From an uncultured Oscillospiraceae bacterium (GTDB taxonomy: Bacteria; Bacillota; Clostridia; Oscillospirales; Ruminococcaceae): a DNA stretch of 22,906 bases. Shown one piece after another: positions 15,289 to 22,833 of this stretch (position 1 is its first letter; each line of letters opens with the position of its first letter). The translations under genes and the position numbers were made by a program. The stretch covers positions 1 through 22,906 of the forward strand of contig CAJTSP010000032.1 of the NCBI GenBank assembly GCA_910578965.1, given 5' to 3'. The notes under the pieces were generated by a model. The model did not search any database. It was not told the DNA's origin and worked only from the letters and a program-made list of their open reading frames with translations.

Positions 15289-15711
15289 ATGGCAAGGTGC
15301 AGGGCACTGCTCAAACAATACCGCGAGGTGTTGCTGTACGTCTTTTTTGGCGGCTGCACCACCCTGGTAAACCTCGGCAGCTACTGGCTGCTGCGGGCTC
15401 TGACAAACTGGAACTATAACCTTGAAAACATCCTTTCGGTGACGCTGGCCATCCTGTTTGCCTACTGGGCAAACTCCCGCTTTGTGTTTTGCAGCACGGC
15501 GCGCACCCTGCCGGAGCGCCTGGCTGAATGCGCAAAATTTATTGCCGCCCGGCTTTCCACCATGGCGCTGGAGGTAGGGGGCGTTTTTGCGATGGTGGAA
15601 TTTTTGAGGATGCGGGATACCCTGGCAAAGCTTGCCATCCAGTTTGTGGTGCTGGCCCTCAATTACCTTTTCAGCAAATTTTTGGTGTTTACAAAGGGGA
15701 ACCGATCATGA
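15289..15711 (+). CDS. GtrA-like four-helix membrane protein (putative flippase)
   Basis: This 140-residue protein has four hydrophobic segments (about 16-38, 45-66, 88-106, 113-133) and the GtrA family pattern: YVFFGGCTTLVNLGSYWLL near the N-terminus, FAYWANSRFVF in the middle and LNYLFSKFLVF at the end. GtrA proteins are thought to flip polyprenyl-phosphate-linked sugars across the membrane. I chose the ATG at 15289, with AAAGGGG 7 bases before it, over the ATG at 15283, which touches that site. The stop codon overlaps the start of the next gene (ATGA at 15708-15711), so the two are translationally coupled, as is usual for gtrA and gtrB. Confidence 0.9.
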   Translation: MARCRALLKQYREVLLYVFFGGCTTLVNLGSYWLLRALTNWNYNLENILSVTLAILFAYWANSRFVFCSTARTLPERLAECAKFIAARLSTMALEVGGVFAMVEFLRMRDTLAKLAIQFVVLALNYLFSKFLVFTKGNRS

Positions 15712-16709
15712 CCATGCTCTCGCTTGTGGCGCCCTGCTACAACGAACAGGACAATGTGCGGCCTTTTGCCGAAAGCGTGCGCCGGGAGCTTGCGCCGCTG
15801 GCCGGCTGGCTGGACTACGAGATCATCTTTATCAACGACGGCAGCCGCGATAAGACTCTGCCCGCCCTACAGGAGCTGGTGGCTAAGGGGGCCGACAACA
15901 TCACGGTGCTGGATTTCAGCCGCAATTTTGGCAAGGAGGCCGCCATCTATGCCGGCCTGCGCACGGCAGCGGGGGATTATATCGCCTTTGTGGACGCCGA
16001 CCTGCAGCAGCCTATTGCGGTGGTGCGCGAGATGCTGGAATTTTTGGAGCAAAACCCGGAGTACGACGCTGCCTGCGCCTACCAGGAGACCCGGCTGGAG
16101 GGGGCGGGGATGTCCTTTTTGAAACGGAGCTTTTACCGGGTAATCAACGCCTTGTGCGAGGTGCCGCTGCACACCGATGCCAGCGATTTCCGGGTAATCC
16201 GCCGGCCGGTAGCCGAGGCGATCCTGGCTATGCCGGAGTACCACCGGTTTTCCAAGGGTATCTTTTCCTGGATCGGCTTCAACACCTATTACCGCCCCTA
16301 CCAGGCACAGGCCCGCCGCGCAGGCGAAACCTCCTGGTCCACCCGGCAGCTTTTCCGCTATGCCCTGGACGGCATCATCTCCTTTTCCACCAAGCCCCTC
16401 AGGCTGGCCACCGGGCTGGGCGGGCTGCTCTCGGCTGCCTCGCTGGTGTACATGGTGGCGGTGATTGTGCAAAAGCTTTTATGGGGCAACGACGTACCGG
16501 GCTACCCCACCCTTGTGGTGCTGATTTTGCTGATGGGAGGCATCCAACTGATTGTACTGGGCATCCTGGGCGAATACCTGGCAAGGGTACATATCGAAAC
16601 CAAGCACCGGCCCATCTACCTGCAAAAGGGCCGGTACCACTGCCGGCGCGGGCAAACGCCCCCCGCCGACGCCGAAACCGACGAGCAAAATATGGCGGTA
16701 ACCCGATAA
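15708..16709 (+). CDS. GtrB-like polyprenyl-phosphate glycosyltransferase
   Basis: This 333-residue family 2 glycosyltransferase of the DPM1/GtrB type moves a sugar from its nucleotide to undecaprenyl phosphate on the cytosolic face. Visible marks: SLVAPCYNEQDNV (5-17), FINDGSRDKT (41-50), the DXD motif FVDADLQQP (94-102), the DFRVIRR stretch in the acceptor region, and two C-terminal membrane helices (about 235-256 and 270-295) ending in LGILGEYLARVHIETKHRP, typical of this group. The family usually shows DADLQDPP; here the second D is Q. The start overlaps the gtrA stop, with AAAGGGG 8 bases upstream. With GtrA and the GT-C protein downstream it forms a three-component glycosylation set. 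Confidence 0.93.
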   Translation: MTMLSLVAPCYNEQDNVRPFAESVRRELAPLAGWLDYEIIFINDGSRDKTLPALQELVAKGADNITVLDFSRNFGKEAAIYAGLRTAAGDYIAFVDADLQQPIAVVREMLEFLEQNPEYDAACAYQETRLEGAGMSFLKRSFYRVINALCEVPLHTDASDFRVIRRPVAEAILAMPEYHRFSKGIFSWIGFNTYYRPYQAQARRAGETSWSTRQLFRYALDGIISFSTKPLRLATGLGGLLSAASLVYMVAVIVQKLLWGNDVPGYPTLVVLILLMGGIQLIVLGILGEYLARVHIETKHRPIYLQKGRYHCRRGQTPPADAETDEQNMAVTR

Positions 16710-16740
16710 GTATTGGGAAATTTAGGGGCTGCCGCAGCCA

Positions 16741-16771
16741 GGCCGCAAATTTTTTCTTGACATTTGCGGCC
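16741..16771. promoter_or_regulatory. Inverted repeat straddling a -35 box
   Basis: GGCCGCAAAT (16741-16750) and ATTTGCGGCC (16762-16771) are perfect 10-bp inverted repeats around an 11-base centre (TTTTTCTTGAC). The -35 TTGACA of the next promoter lies in the centre and first base of the right arm, so a protein bound here would cover it. It could also act as a hairpin at the end of the gtrAB transcript. Confidence 0.5.
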
Positions 16772-16785
16772 CCCTGTGCTTTAAT
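16757..16785 (+). promoter_or_regulatory. Sigma-70 promoter of the second T-box leader
   Basis: A perfect TTGACA (16757-16762), a 17-base spacer and TTTAAT (16780-16785). Transcription would begin near 16792, just before the T-box stem I. Confidence 0.75.
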
Positions 16786-16791
16786 AGGCTA

Positions 16792-17096
16792 AACTGATGA
16801 GGCGGAGATAACACTGCACAGCGCACTTGCAGAGAGCCCGGGTAGCTGGAAACGGGCAGAGAGCGGGGCAGGCAAATGGGCCGCTGAGGGCGGGGTGAAC
16901 GGCGAAGGGCAAAAATGCCCGGGCTGCTTAGTATCCTTTGCCGGGAACTCCCGTTACAGAGCAAGGGGCGTGTTGGCGCCCCGCAGAGGCGGCCGGCCCG
17001 TTTGGATATGCCGGCAAGCAAGGTGGCACCGCAGGTTTTATTGTTTTAAGGCCTGTCCTTGTACAAGGGTTTTGTACGGGGACGGGTTTTTGTTTT
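16792..17096 (+). ncRNA. T-box riboswitch without an amino-acid gene downstream
   Basis: All main parts are visible. Stem I: CAGCG (16814-16818) pairs with CGCTG (16882-16886), with AGAGAG and a GGTAGCTGGAAA distal loop between them (about 16833-16854), as in the tRNA-elbow-binding module. GGGAACTCCCGTTACAGAG (about 16943-16962) is the usual stretch before the antiterminator. The T-box core AAGCAAGGTGGCACCGC is at 17016-17032, and an intrinsic terminator follows at 17052-17096. The bulge TGGC predicts a tRNA with G at position 73 (Asn, Asp, Gln, Glu, Ser or Trp types). GAACGGC at 16897-16903 lies where the specifier should be; AAC (Asn) agrees with the bulge, GGC (Gly) does not. No aminoacyl-tRNA synthetase, biosynthesis or amino-acid transport gene follows. 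Confidence 0.88.
17052..17096 (+). terminator. Regulated intrinsic terminator of the second T-box
   Basis: CCTGTCCTTGTACAA (17052-17066) pairs along its whole length (some G-U) with 17072-17086. TTTTTGTTTT follows. The left arm can alternatively pair with the CAGG that ends the T-box core, as expected of a terminator/antiterminator switch. Confidence 0.88.
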
Positions 17097-17213
17097 GCCC
17101 ATCCCCTGCAAAGCGCCCGAGGCAGCCAGGCCGGGACGCACCCGGGCGGCGCAGGGGGCGCGGATAGAGGGAGGCCGCCTCCCGGCAAAGCTATAGAGGA
17201 GGGAAAGCATACA

Positions 17214-17258
17214 ATGAAACACCGCACACATCTGCCGCGCGGGCGATGGCGGGGCTAA
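17214..17258 (+). CDS. 14-codon ORF directly behind the T-box
   Basis: This is the first open frame after the riboswitch terminator. GAGGAGGG (17196-17203) lies 10 bases before an ATG, but translation (MKHRTHLPRGRWRG) stops after 14 codons. Such a good start signal at this place suggests either a real short peptide or the remaining start of a gene whose body has been lost. The peptide is basic, has no recognisable function and no run of one amino acid, so it is not an obvious attenuator peptide. Confidence refers to it being translated. Confidence 0.35.
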   Translation: MKHRTHLPRGRWRG

Positions 17259-17684
17259 ATGCAAAGCCCGCCCGGCGGCCCGGCCAACGCGTGGCCGCCG
17301 CAGACCGCCAACCGAAACCTGTAAAAGGCGGCGGTTCAATAAGAAAACAAATCCGCACATTCTACTGGTCAGTCCCATCCGCTGCGTCAGAAAAGCTTGC
17401 ATTCCACCAAGGTCTGGGGTTTTACCGCGTCAGCGGTAAAATGCAAGCCCCAGTGGGGCTTGCAACCAGACAGCCCGGTTTCGCCAAAGGCGAAATGGCC
17501 GGCCCTGAGCCGGACAAGGGCCCCCGCGCTTTCCTTCCTTGCGGCTGTGGCCGCCCAGCGAATGCTCGATGGATCGAATCTTATTCAGAATCTTTGTTTT
17601 CTTATCTCACCGCCGCTTGAAGGATATTTTTAAGGGCAAGCGATTTTTAGGCCAAAAGCCAAGGCCGAAAGGAGGGGGCGCGGG
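17259..17684 (+). other. Non-coding stretch before the GT-C gene
   Basis: Outside the hairpin array at 17395-17530 I see no gene. The open frame at 17246-17620 (124 codons) has no ribosome binding site and runs through the hairpins. From about 17560 to 17650 the composition becomes clearly AT-richer than the surroundings (GAATCTTATTCAGAATC region and a GATATTTTTAAGG patch), which could hold a promoter for the next gene or mark a junction of foreign DNA. The last bases carry the ribosome binding site AAAGGAGG of the GT-C gene. Confidence 0.5.
17395..17530. repeat. Dense hairpin array (possible small mobile or RNA element)
   Basis: Several perfect stems follow each other: TTTTACCGC/GCGGTAAAA (17420-17428/17433-17441, 4-base loop), nested in GCTTGCATT/AATGCAAGC (17395-17403/17440-17448); TGCAAGCCCC/GGGGCTTGCA (17442-17451/17455-17464), which competes with the outer stem for the same bases; TTTCGCC/GGCGAAA (17479-17485/17489-17495) flanked by CCGG on both sides; and CCGGC/GCCGG further on. 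Such density is unlike ordinary intergenic DNA here and suggests a REP- or MITE-like repeat or a structured RNA. I cannot see other copies in the window. Confidence 0.6.
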
Positions 17685-19772
17685 TTGGATATTGCGGCAA
17701 GCCTCGGCGCGCTGGCGCTGCTCTGCGCGTTTTTGACCCTGCGCTGCCGGGTGCCCGGCGCGCTGGCCCCGCTTACCGCGCTGGGCTGCATCAGCCTTTG
17801 GCTCACCTTGGCCGGCATGGCCGGGCTGCTGCTGCCGGCTGGCTGGCTGATGCTGGCCGCCTCGGCGGCCCTTGGCGTTTGGGCGCTGGCCGGCCAAACG
17901 GCCAAAAGGGAACTTTTGGCCCGGCTTTTTACGCCGGGGGCGGCGCTTTTCTGGGCGCTCACGGTGAGCTTTGCGGTGTATTTTGCCCTGCGGCAGCCGC
18001 TCTTCAGCGATTTTGACGAATTCTCCTTTTGGGGGCCGGCTGCCAAGCTCACCAGCCTGAACAACAGCCTGTACACCACCGGCGAGATCGGCTGGGCCTG
18101 GCAGGCCACCCAGACCCCCGGCCTGATTGTGCTGAGCTACTTTGTGCAGTTTTTAGGCCGGTTTGCCCCCTGGAAGGTCTATCTGGCCTACGATATGCTG
18201 CTGTTTGCCTGCTTTGCCGCAGTGCTGGGCAGCCTGCCGTGGAAACGCTATACCCTCGCGGCGCCGCTGGCGGCGGCCTGCTGGCTGGCACCCTGGTTTT
18301 TCACCGTCTATAACCGTACCATCGAGCCCTGCGGCGTGTATATGACCAGCTATGGCGATATCCCCTCCGGCATTGTGTTTGGCGGTGCGCTGGCACTCTG
18401 GCTGGCCGTGCGGGAGGAGGGCCCCCGCTGGCCCATGCTGCCGGTGCTGGTGCTGGCCGGCAGCATCAAGAGCAACACCTTTGTGCTGGCCCTGCTGGCG
18501 GCGGGGCTGGCCGCGGCCGACTGGCTCTTTTTTGCTCCCCAATCCGCCCCCAAAAACGCCGCCCAAAAGCGCCGCGCGCTGGCCGGCCGGGCCGGCTTTT
18601 CGGCCGCGCTGTTTGCCGCGCCCATGGCCTTTTATCTTGCCTGGGGCCGGTACATCGCGGGCCTGGTGCAAAAAAACGCCGAGGCCGGCGGCATGGGCGA
18701 AACCAGCCCCGGCACCGTCGGTGTGGCGGTGTCGGGGATCAAAATGCTGCTGGGGCTGCCGGTGGGGGAGTACTACGAGGCCCGCCGCGCCCAGTTTGCC
18801 GCGGCCTCGGCCGCCCTGCAAAAGGCGTTTTTTTCCAGCCGGCTGTCCATGCTGGGGCTGGGGGAGGATTTCCTTTACCGGCACGGCGCGCCCGAATGGC
18901 TGGCTAAGGCGATGGGCTCCGGGGTGCTGGTAACCCTGCTGATCCTGCTGCTTTTGGCCGCCGCCGTTTGGGCTGCGGGCAAGGGGCAGCTACGCCGGCG
19001 CATCGGGCTGCTGGCGGTGCTCAGCACTGCCGGCTTTGGGGCCTACAATTTTATGCTGGCGCTCAGCTACGGGTTTATCTTCCGGCCCGAGCAGGCGGCC
19101 AATCTGGTGGATTACAACCGCTATATCAACTCCTTTTACCTCGGGTGGTTTTTGCTGGCCCTGGCGGCCCTGGCCGCCGCGCTGCAAAGCCGGGCCTGCC
19201 GCCCGGCCCTCTCGCTGGCCGGGCAGGGGGGGCTTATCCTGCTGGCCATGCTGATGCTTGTGCGGGTGGGGCAGATGGTGCTGCCCCAGTTCAGCGTGCT
19301 GGGCTTTTCGGACGCCGCCTTTGCCGACCAGCGCATCCAGCAGGCCCGGGCGGACGCGGTGGCCGCCGCGGCCAGGCCGGGCAGCCGGATCTTTTTGGTA
19401 AGCCAGGGAGACGACGGGCTGGATTGGTTTGAGTATTCCTATGACCTTTTGCCCCTTGTGCTGGATTACAGCGGCGACCAGAAGCAGGGGGGCGGCGGGG
19501 GCACCTTTGGCCTGCCCGGCCTGCGCCCGCCTGAGGAGGACAGCCTGCGCTGGTACTACTACCACCCCTACACCCAAGAGGAGTGGGAGCAGGCGGTGCG
19601 CCAAAGCGGCTGCGGATATATCTTTGTGGACAAGATCGATGAGATCTTTATCGAGAGCTATGCCGCCCTTTTTTCGGACGGGCTGGCCGCCACGGCCGAG
19701 GGGCGCACCCTGTTGTACGAGGTAACGCCCCAGGGCCCCTTTACCCCGGTGGAAATGGAGGTGCCCGCATGA
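17685..19772 (+). CDS. Large GT-C-like integral membrane glycosyltransferase
   Basis: This 695-residue protein has some 10-12 hydrophobic segments over residues 1-540 and a soluble C-terminal part (about 545-695) that would lie outside the membrane. In the first large loop it carries LFSDFDEFSFWGPAAK (107-121). An acidic pair followed by an aromatic-W-G stretch in the first external loop is the mark of GT-C glycosyltransferases, which use polyprenyl-phosphate sugars on the outer face. GtrA and GtrB upstream would supply just such a donor. The start is a TTG at 17685-17687 with AAAGGAGG 9 bases upstream. It overlaps the next gene by four bases (ATGA). The acceptor and sugar cannot be told from the sequence. 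Confidence 0.8.
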   Translation: MDIAASLGALALLCAFLTLRCRVPGALAPLTALGCISLWLTLAGMAGLLLPAGWLMLAASAALGVWALAGQTAKRELLARLFTPGAALFWALTVSFAVYFALRQPLFSDFDEFSFWGPAAKLTSLNNSLYTTGEIGWAWQATQTPGLIVLSYFVQFLGRFAPWKVYLAYDMLLFACFAAVLGSLPWKRYTLAAPLAAACWLAPWFFTVYNRTIEPCGVYMTSYGDIPSGIVFGGALALWLAVREEGPRWPMLPVLVLAGSIKSNTFVLALLAAGLAAADWLFFAPQSAPKNAAQKRRALAGRAGFSAALFAAPMAFYLAWGRYIAGLVQKNAEAGGMGETSPGTVGVAVSGIKMLLGLPVGEYYEARRAQFAAASAALQKAFFSSRLSMLGLGEDFLYRHGAPEWLAKAMGSGVLVTLLILLLLAAAVWAAGKGQLRRRIGLLAVLSTAGFGAYNFMLALSYGFIFRPEQAANLVDYNRYINSFYLGWFLLALAALAAALQSRACRPALSLAGQGGLILLAMLMLVRVGQMVLPQFSVLGFSDAAFADQRIQQARADAVAAAARPGSRIFLVSQGDDGLDWFEYSYDLLPLVLDYSGDQKQGGGGGTFGLPGLRPPEEDSLRWYYYHPYTQEEWEQAVRQSGCGYIFVDKIDEIFIESYAALFSDGLAATAEGRTLLYEVTPQGPFTPVEMEVPA

Positions 19773-20464
19773 GCAAGCTGGCGCAAAAAGCCCGCGCGGC
19801 CCTTGCCGGCGCAAAACGGCTCTGCGGGCGGCCGGGGTTTTTTGCGGCGGCGTGCTATGCCGTCTGCCTTGCCGGCTGGCTTTTGCTGGGCCTTGCCGGC
19901 CTTTGCCGGGACGCCGCCCTGAGGGCGGGGGGAAGGCTCGCACCGTTTTCGCTTGCACCGGCTGATTTTGAGCCGGTTAACGCCGAATGGCGGCCAGGCG
20001 ACGTTTTGTATACCCTCACCGACGACCCCCAGCTACTTTGGCAAAACTCGGATGGCCGGGCGGTGCGCACGGTGCGGTTTACGGCCGCCTATGCCGACAG
20101 CCCGCGCGAGATGTGCCTTTACTACACCGCCGCCCCGGGCGAGCCCTTCAGCCAGGACAAGCGGGTGTTTGCCGCCCAAAGCAGCGACGGGGCCAGCTAC
20201 CTCTACACCCTGCCGCAGGTTCCCATCGCGGCTTTGCGGCTGGACCCCTGCTCCAGCAAGGATAACGAGGTAACGATCGGGGGCATCCAGTGCAACGAGC
20301 CGGTCAGCGCCCTTTCCTACTTTTTGCCCGGCTGGTACGGCGCCTTCCAGATGGCGATCTGGCCCGGGCTTTTGGCGGCGCTGCTGGAGGTTTTGTGGAA
20401 GCTTTGCGGCCTTGCGGCGCAGGGCCGCAGGGCCCGCCAAAACGGCCCGGCCGAGCCCGGATGA
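19769..20464 (+). CDS. Membrane-anchored accessory protein of the glycosylation locus
   Basis: This is a 231-residue protein. A basic N-terminus is followed by a membrane helix at about 24-46, an external domain (about 50-190) rich in beta-strand patterns (VRTVRFTAAYADSPREMCLYYT, ASYLYTLPQVPIAALRLDPC), and a second helix at about 192-218 before a basic tail. The closing 'LP....I..LRLDPC' stretch resembles external beta-sandwich domains I associate with cell-surface polysaccharide membrane proteins; I cannot name the family. It overlaps the GT-C gene by four bases (ATGA), so the two are translationally coupled and probably work as a pair. Confidence 0.75.
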   Translation: MSKLAQKARAALAGAKRLCGRPGFFAAACYAVCLAGWLLLGLAGLCRDAALRAGGRLAPFSLAPADFEPVNAEWRPGDVLYTLTDDPQLLWQNSDGRAVRTVRFTAAYADSPREMCLYYTAAPGEPFSQDKRVFAAQSSDGASYLYTLPQVPIAALRLDPCSSKDNEVTIGGIQCNEPVSALSYFLPGWYGAFQMAIWPGLLAALLEVLWKLCGLAAQGRRARQNGPAEPG

Positions 20465-20551
20465 CCGCGCTTTCCCTGCAAGGATGAGCTCGCAGTCCCG
20501 TTACCCTCTCTCAGGGCAGGAGGCGCCCAACACAAGAAAAGAGGAACAGCC

Positions 20552-21721
20552 ATGCAAACACGAGAAACTTTTATCCCGCTTTCGGTGCCTAATTTTGCCG
20601 GCAACGAAAAGGCCTATGTCAGCGACGCGGTGGTGAGCGAATGGGTCTCCACCGGGGGCAGCAAGGTGTCGGATTTTGAGGCCGCCGTTGCCGCCTACAC
20701 CGGCATGCCCCGTGCGGTGGCCTGCAACAGCGGCACCAGCGGCCTGCACCTGGCTCTGCTGGCGGCCGGCGTGGGGCCGGGGCAGGAGGTGCTGGCCCCC
20801 ACCCTTACCTTTATTGCGGCGGTCAACCCCATCCGGTATGCGGGGGCCCAGCCGGTGTTCATCGGCTGCGATGATTCCCTCTGCATGAGCCCGGCCGCCG
20901 CCCGCGCCTTTTTGCAGGACCGGTGCGAAAAGCGCGGCGGCAAAACCTACAACCGCGCCACCGGCGCGTGGGTATCCGCCCTTTTGGTGGTGCACGTGTT
21001 TGGTGCCATGGCCGACCTGCCCGCCTTTTTGGAGCTGGCGCGCCAGTGGGACCTTGTGCTGATCGAGGACGCCACCGAGGCGCTGGGCACCCGCTACACT
21101 GCCGGCCCCCTTGTCGGCAGGATGGCCGGCACGGTGGGGGACGTGGGGGTCTACAGCTTTAACGGCAACAAGATCATCACCACCGGCGCGGGGGGCATGC
21201 TGGTATCCAACCACCCGGATTGGGCTGAACATGCAAAGCACCTCTCAACCCAGGCCAAGGCGGACGAGCTGCAGTTTCTGCACGACGAGGTGGGCTACAA
21301 CTACCGTATGACCAACCTCCAGGCGGCGCTGGGCTTGGCCCAGCTCGAGCAGCTTGAGGGTTTTATCGCCCACAAGCACGCCCGCTGGCAGCAGTACAAG
21401 GCCGGGCTGGACGGCAAAAACGGCTACCGCATCCTGGATTTTGACGAAAACGGCATCCGCCCTAACAAGTGGTTTTATTCCCTGTACCTTGAGGATCCCC
21501 GCCATGACCGGGACGGGATGATCGCGGCGCTGAAAGTGCGCGGTATCCAGACCCGCCCGGTCTGGGCGCTCATCCACGAGCAGGCGGACTATGGCAAAAA
21601 CGAGGCCTACGCCCTCGAAAAAGCGCAGGACTACCGAGCCAAAATCGTCAACCTGCCCTGCTCCACCAACCTCTCGGAGGAGGACTGCCAGAGGGTGATC
21701 GATACCCTTTTGGAGCTGTGA
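20552..21721 (+). CDS. DegT/DnrJ-type sugar aminotransferase, LegC-like
   Basis: This 389-residue PLP enzyme transfers an amino group from glutamate to a keto-sugar nucleotide. It carries the PLP lysine K207 (YSFNGNKIITTGAGG), D173 in IEDATEALG and SGTSGLHLAL (60-69), which binds the phosphate. The N-terminal IPLSVPNFAGNEKAYVSDAV and the following EWVSTGG closely match the LegC subgroup, which makes a 4-amino sugar on the way to legionaminic acid. AGAGGAA lies 6 bases before the ATG. The gene begins 87 bases after the accessory membrane protein and is followed by a PtmE-type nucleotidyltransferase. The aminotransferase call is firm; the LegC assignment is a good fit that needs the rest of the pathway. 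Confidence 0.9.
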   Translation: MQTRETFIPLSVPNFAGNEKAYVSDAVVSEWVSTGGSKVSDFEAAVAAYTGMPRAVACNSGTSGLHLALLAAGVGPGQEVLAPTLTFIAAVNPIRYAGAQPVFIGCDDSLCMSPAAARAFLQDRCEKRGGKTYNRATGAWVSALLVVHVFGAMADLPAFLELARQWDLVLIEDATEALGTRYTAGPLVGRMAGTVGDVGVYSFNGNKIITTGAGGMLVSNHPDWAEHAKHLSTQAKADELQFLHDEVGYNYRMTNLQAALGLAQLEQLEGFIAHKHARWQQYKAGLDGKNGYRILDFDENGIRPNKWFYSLYLEDPRHDRDGMIAALKVRGIQTRPVWALIHEQADYGKNEAYALEKAQDYRAKIVNLPCSTNLSEEDCQRVIDTLLEL

Positions 21722-21783
21722 TGGAGGCAGGGGTGGGCGGCGCCGCGCCGCAAAAACGTCCAAGCCAAGGAGGAGGCCGACCA

Positions 21784-22833
21784 ATGCTGCACATCGAGCA
21801 ATTGTACGTCCAGCCGGATATCACGGTGCTGGACGCAATGAAAAAGCTGGACGAAACCGGCCGACGCATCCTGTTTATCGCACCGGGGGGCAAGCTCCAG
21901 GCGGTGGTAACCGACGGCGACCTGCGCAAACTGATTTTGCGAGGCGGCAAGCTGACCGACCCGGTGCAAAAAGCCGCCAATTACCATCCCTACAGCCTGC
22001 CGCTGGCCCGGAGGGGCGAGGCCAAGCGCATTTTGGAAGAAAAGGTTATCGACGCGCTGCCCCTTTTGGATCAAAGCGGCTGTATTGCGGATATCGTGTT
22101 TGCCGGCGGCCTGGACGTGGACAACCGCCGCAGGGCCGGCCTACCGGTGGTGATCATGGCGGGGGGATTGGGTACCCGGCTTTACCCCTACACCAAAATT
22201 TTGCCAAAGCCGCTCATCCCGGTGGGGGAGTTGCCCATTGCCGAGCACATCATCAACCGGTTCTGCGGGTTCGGCTGCAATGAGTTTACCCTCATTGTCA
22301 ACTACAAAAAAAACATGATCAAGTCGTATTTTAACGACCTTGAAAAAACCTATGCCGTGCATTATGTGGATGAGGACACCCCTCTCGGCACCGGCGGCGG
22401 GCTCTGCCTGCTTAAGGGAAAGGTCAGCCAGCCGTTTTTCCTATCCAACTGCGACATTTTGCTGGACGCCGATTTTGGCGATGTTTACAACCATCACAAG
22501 CGCAGCGGCAGCCTCATTACCATGGTTTGCGCTTTTAAGCATTTTACCGTACCCTACGGGGTTATTGAGCTGGACGGAAGCGGCCGGGTAGCCGCCATGC
22601 GCGAAAAGCCCGAGATGAACTTTTTGACCAACACCGGGGTGTATGTGGTGGAGCCGCGGGTGGTCGAGGAGCTGGAGGACGGCAAAAAGCAGGACTTTAC
22701 CGACATCATCGAGCGGTACCGTGCCGCAGGCGAAAAGATCGGGGTTTACCCGGTGGCCGAGAGCGGCTGGATGGACATGGGCCAGATCGAGGAGCTGGAC
22801 GCGATGCGCCGCCGGCTGGAAAACCAGCCCTGA
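21784..22833 (+). CDS. CBS-domain nucleotidyltransferase, PtmE-like
   Basis: This is a 349-residue protein. Residues 1-115 form a pair of CBS motifs (FIAPGGKLQAVVTDGDLRKLIL; ALPLLDQSGCIADIVF). Residues 120-349 are a sugar-1-phosphate nucleotidyltransferase with VIMAGGLGTRLYPYT (123-137), PKPLIPVG (141-148), a metal-site NCD (about 220) and GWMDMGQ near the end. This fusion is typical of PtmE, which activates glucosamine 1-phosphate in the Campylobacter legionaminic acid route, and of related proteins in other surface-sugar clusters. The chosen ATG at 21784 has AAGGAGGAGG upstream; the frame is open back to 21718 and would overlap degT, but without a site. It is the last complete gene in the window. 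Confidence 0.9.
   Translation: MLHIEQLYVQPDITVLDAMKKLDETGRRILFIAPGGKLQAVVTDGDLRKLILRGGKLTDPVQKAANYHPYSLPLARRGEAKRILEEKVIDALPLLDQSGCIADIVFAGGLDVDNRRRAGLPVVIMAGGLGTRLYPYTKILPKPLIPVGELPIAEHIINRFCGFGCNEFTLIVNYKKNMIKSYFNDLEKTYAVHYVDEDTPLGTGGGLCLLKGKVSQPFFLSNCDILLDADFGDVYNHHKRSGSLITMVCAFKHFTVPYGVIELDGSGRVAAMREKPEMNFLTNTGVYVVEPRVVEELEDGKKQDFTDIIERYRAAGEKIGVYPVAESGWMDMGQIEELDAMRRRLENQP

Noticed and set aside
16833..16854. TGG in the GGTAGCTGGAAA loop as a tryptophan specifier of the second T-box
   Set aside because: This stretch is the distal loop of stem I, the tRNA-elbow-binding module, not the specifier loop, which should lie on the descending arm below the CAGCG/CGCTG stem.
17246..17620. 124-codon open frame in the T-box to GT-C gap
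   Set aside because: There is no ribosome binding site before the ATG, the frame runs straight through the hairpin array, and the protein shows no plausible fold. It is probably an open frame by chance.
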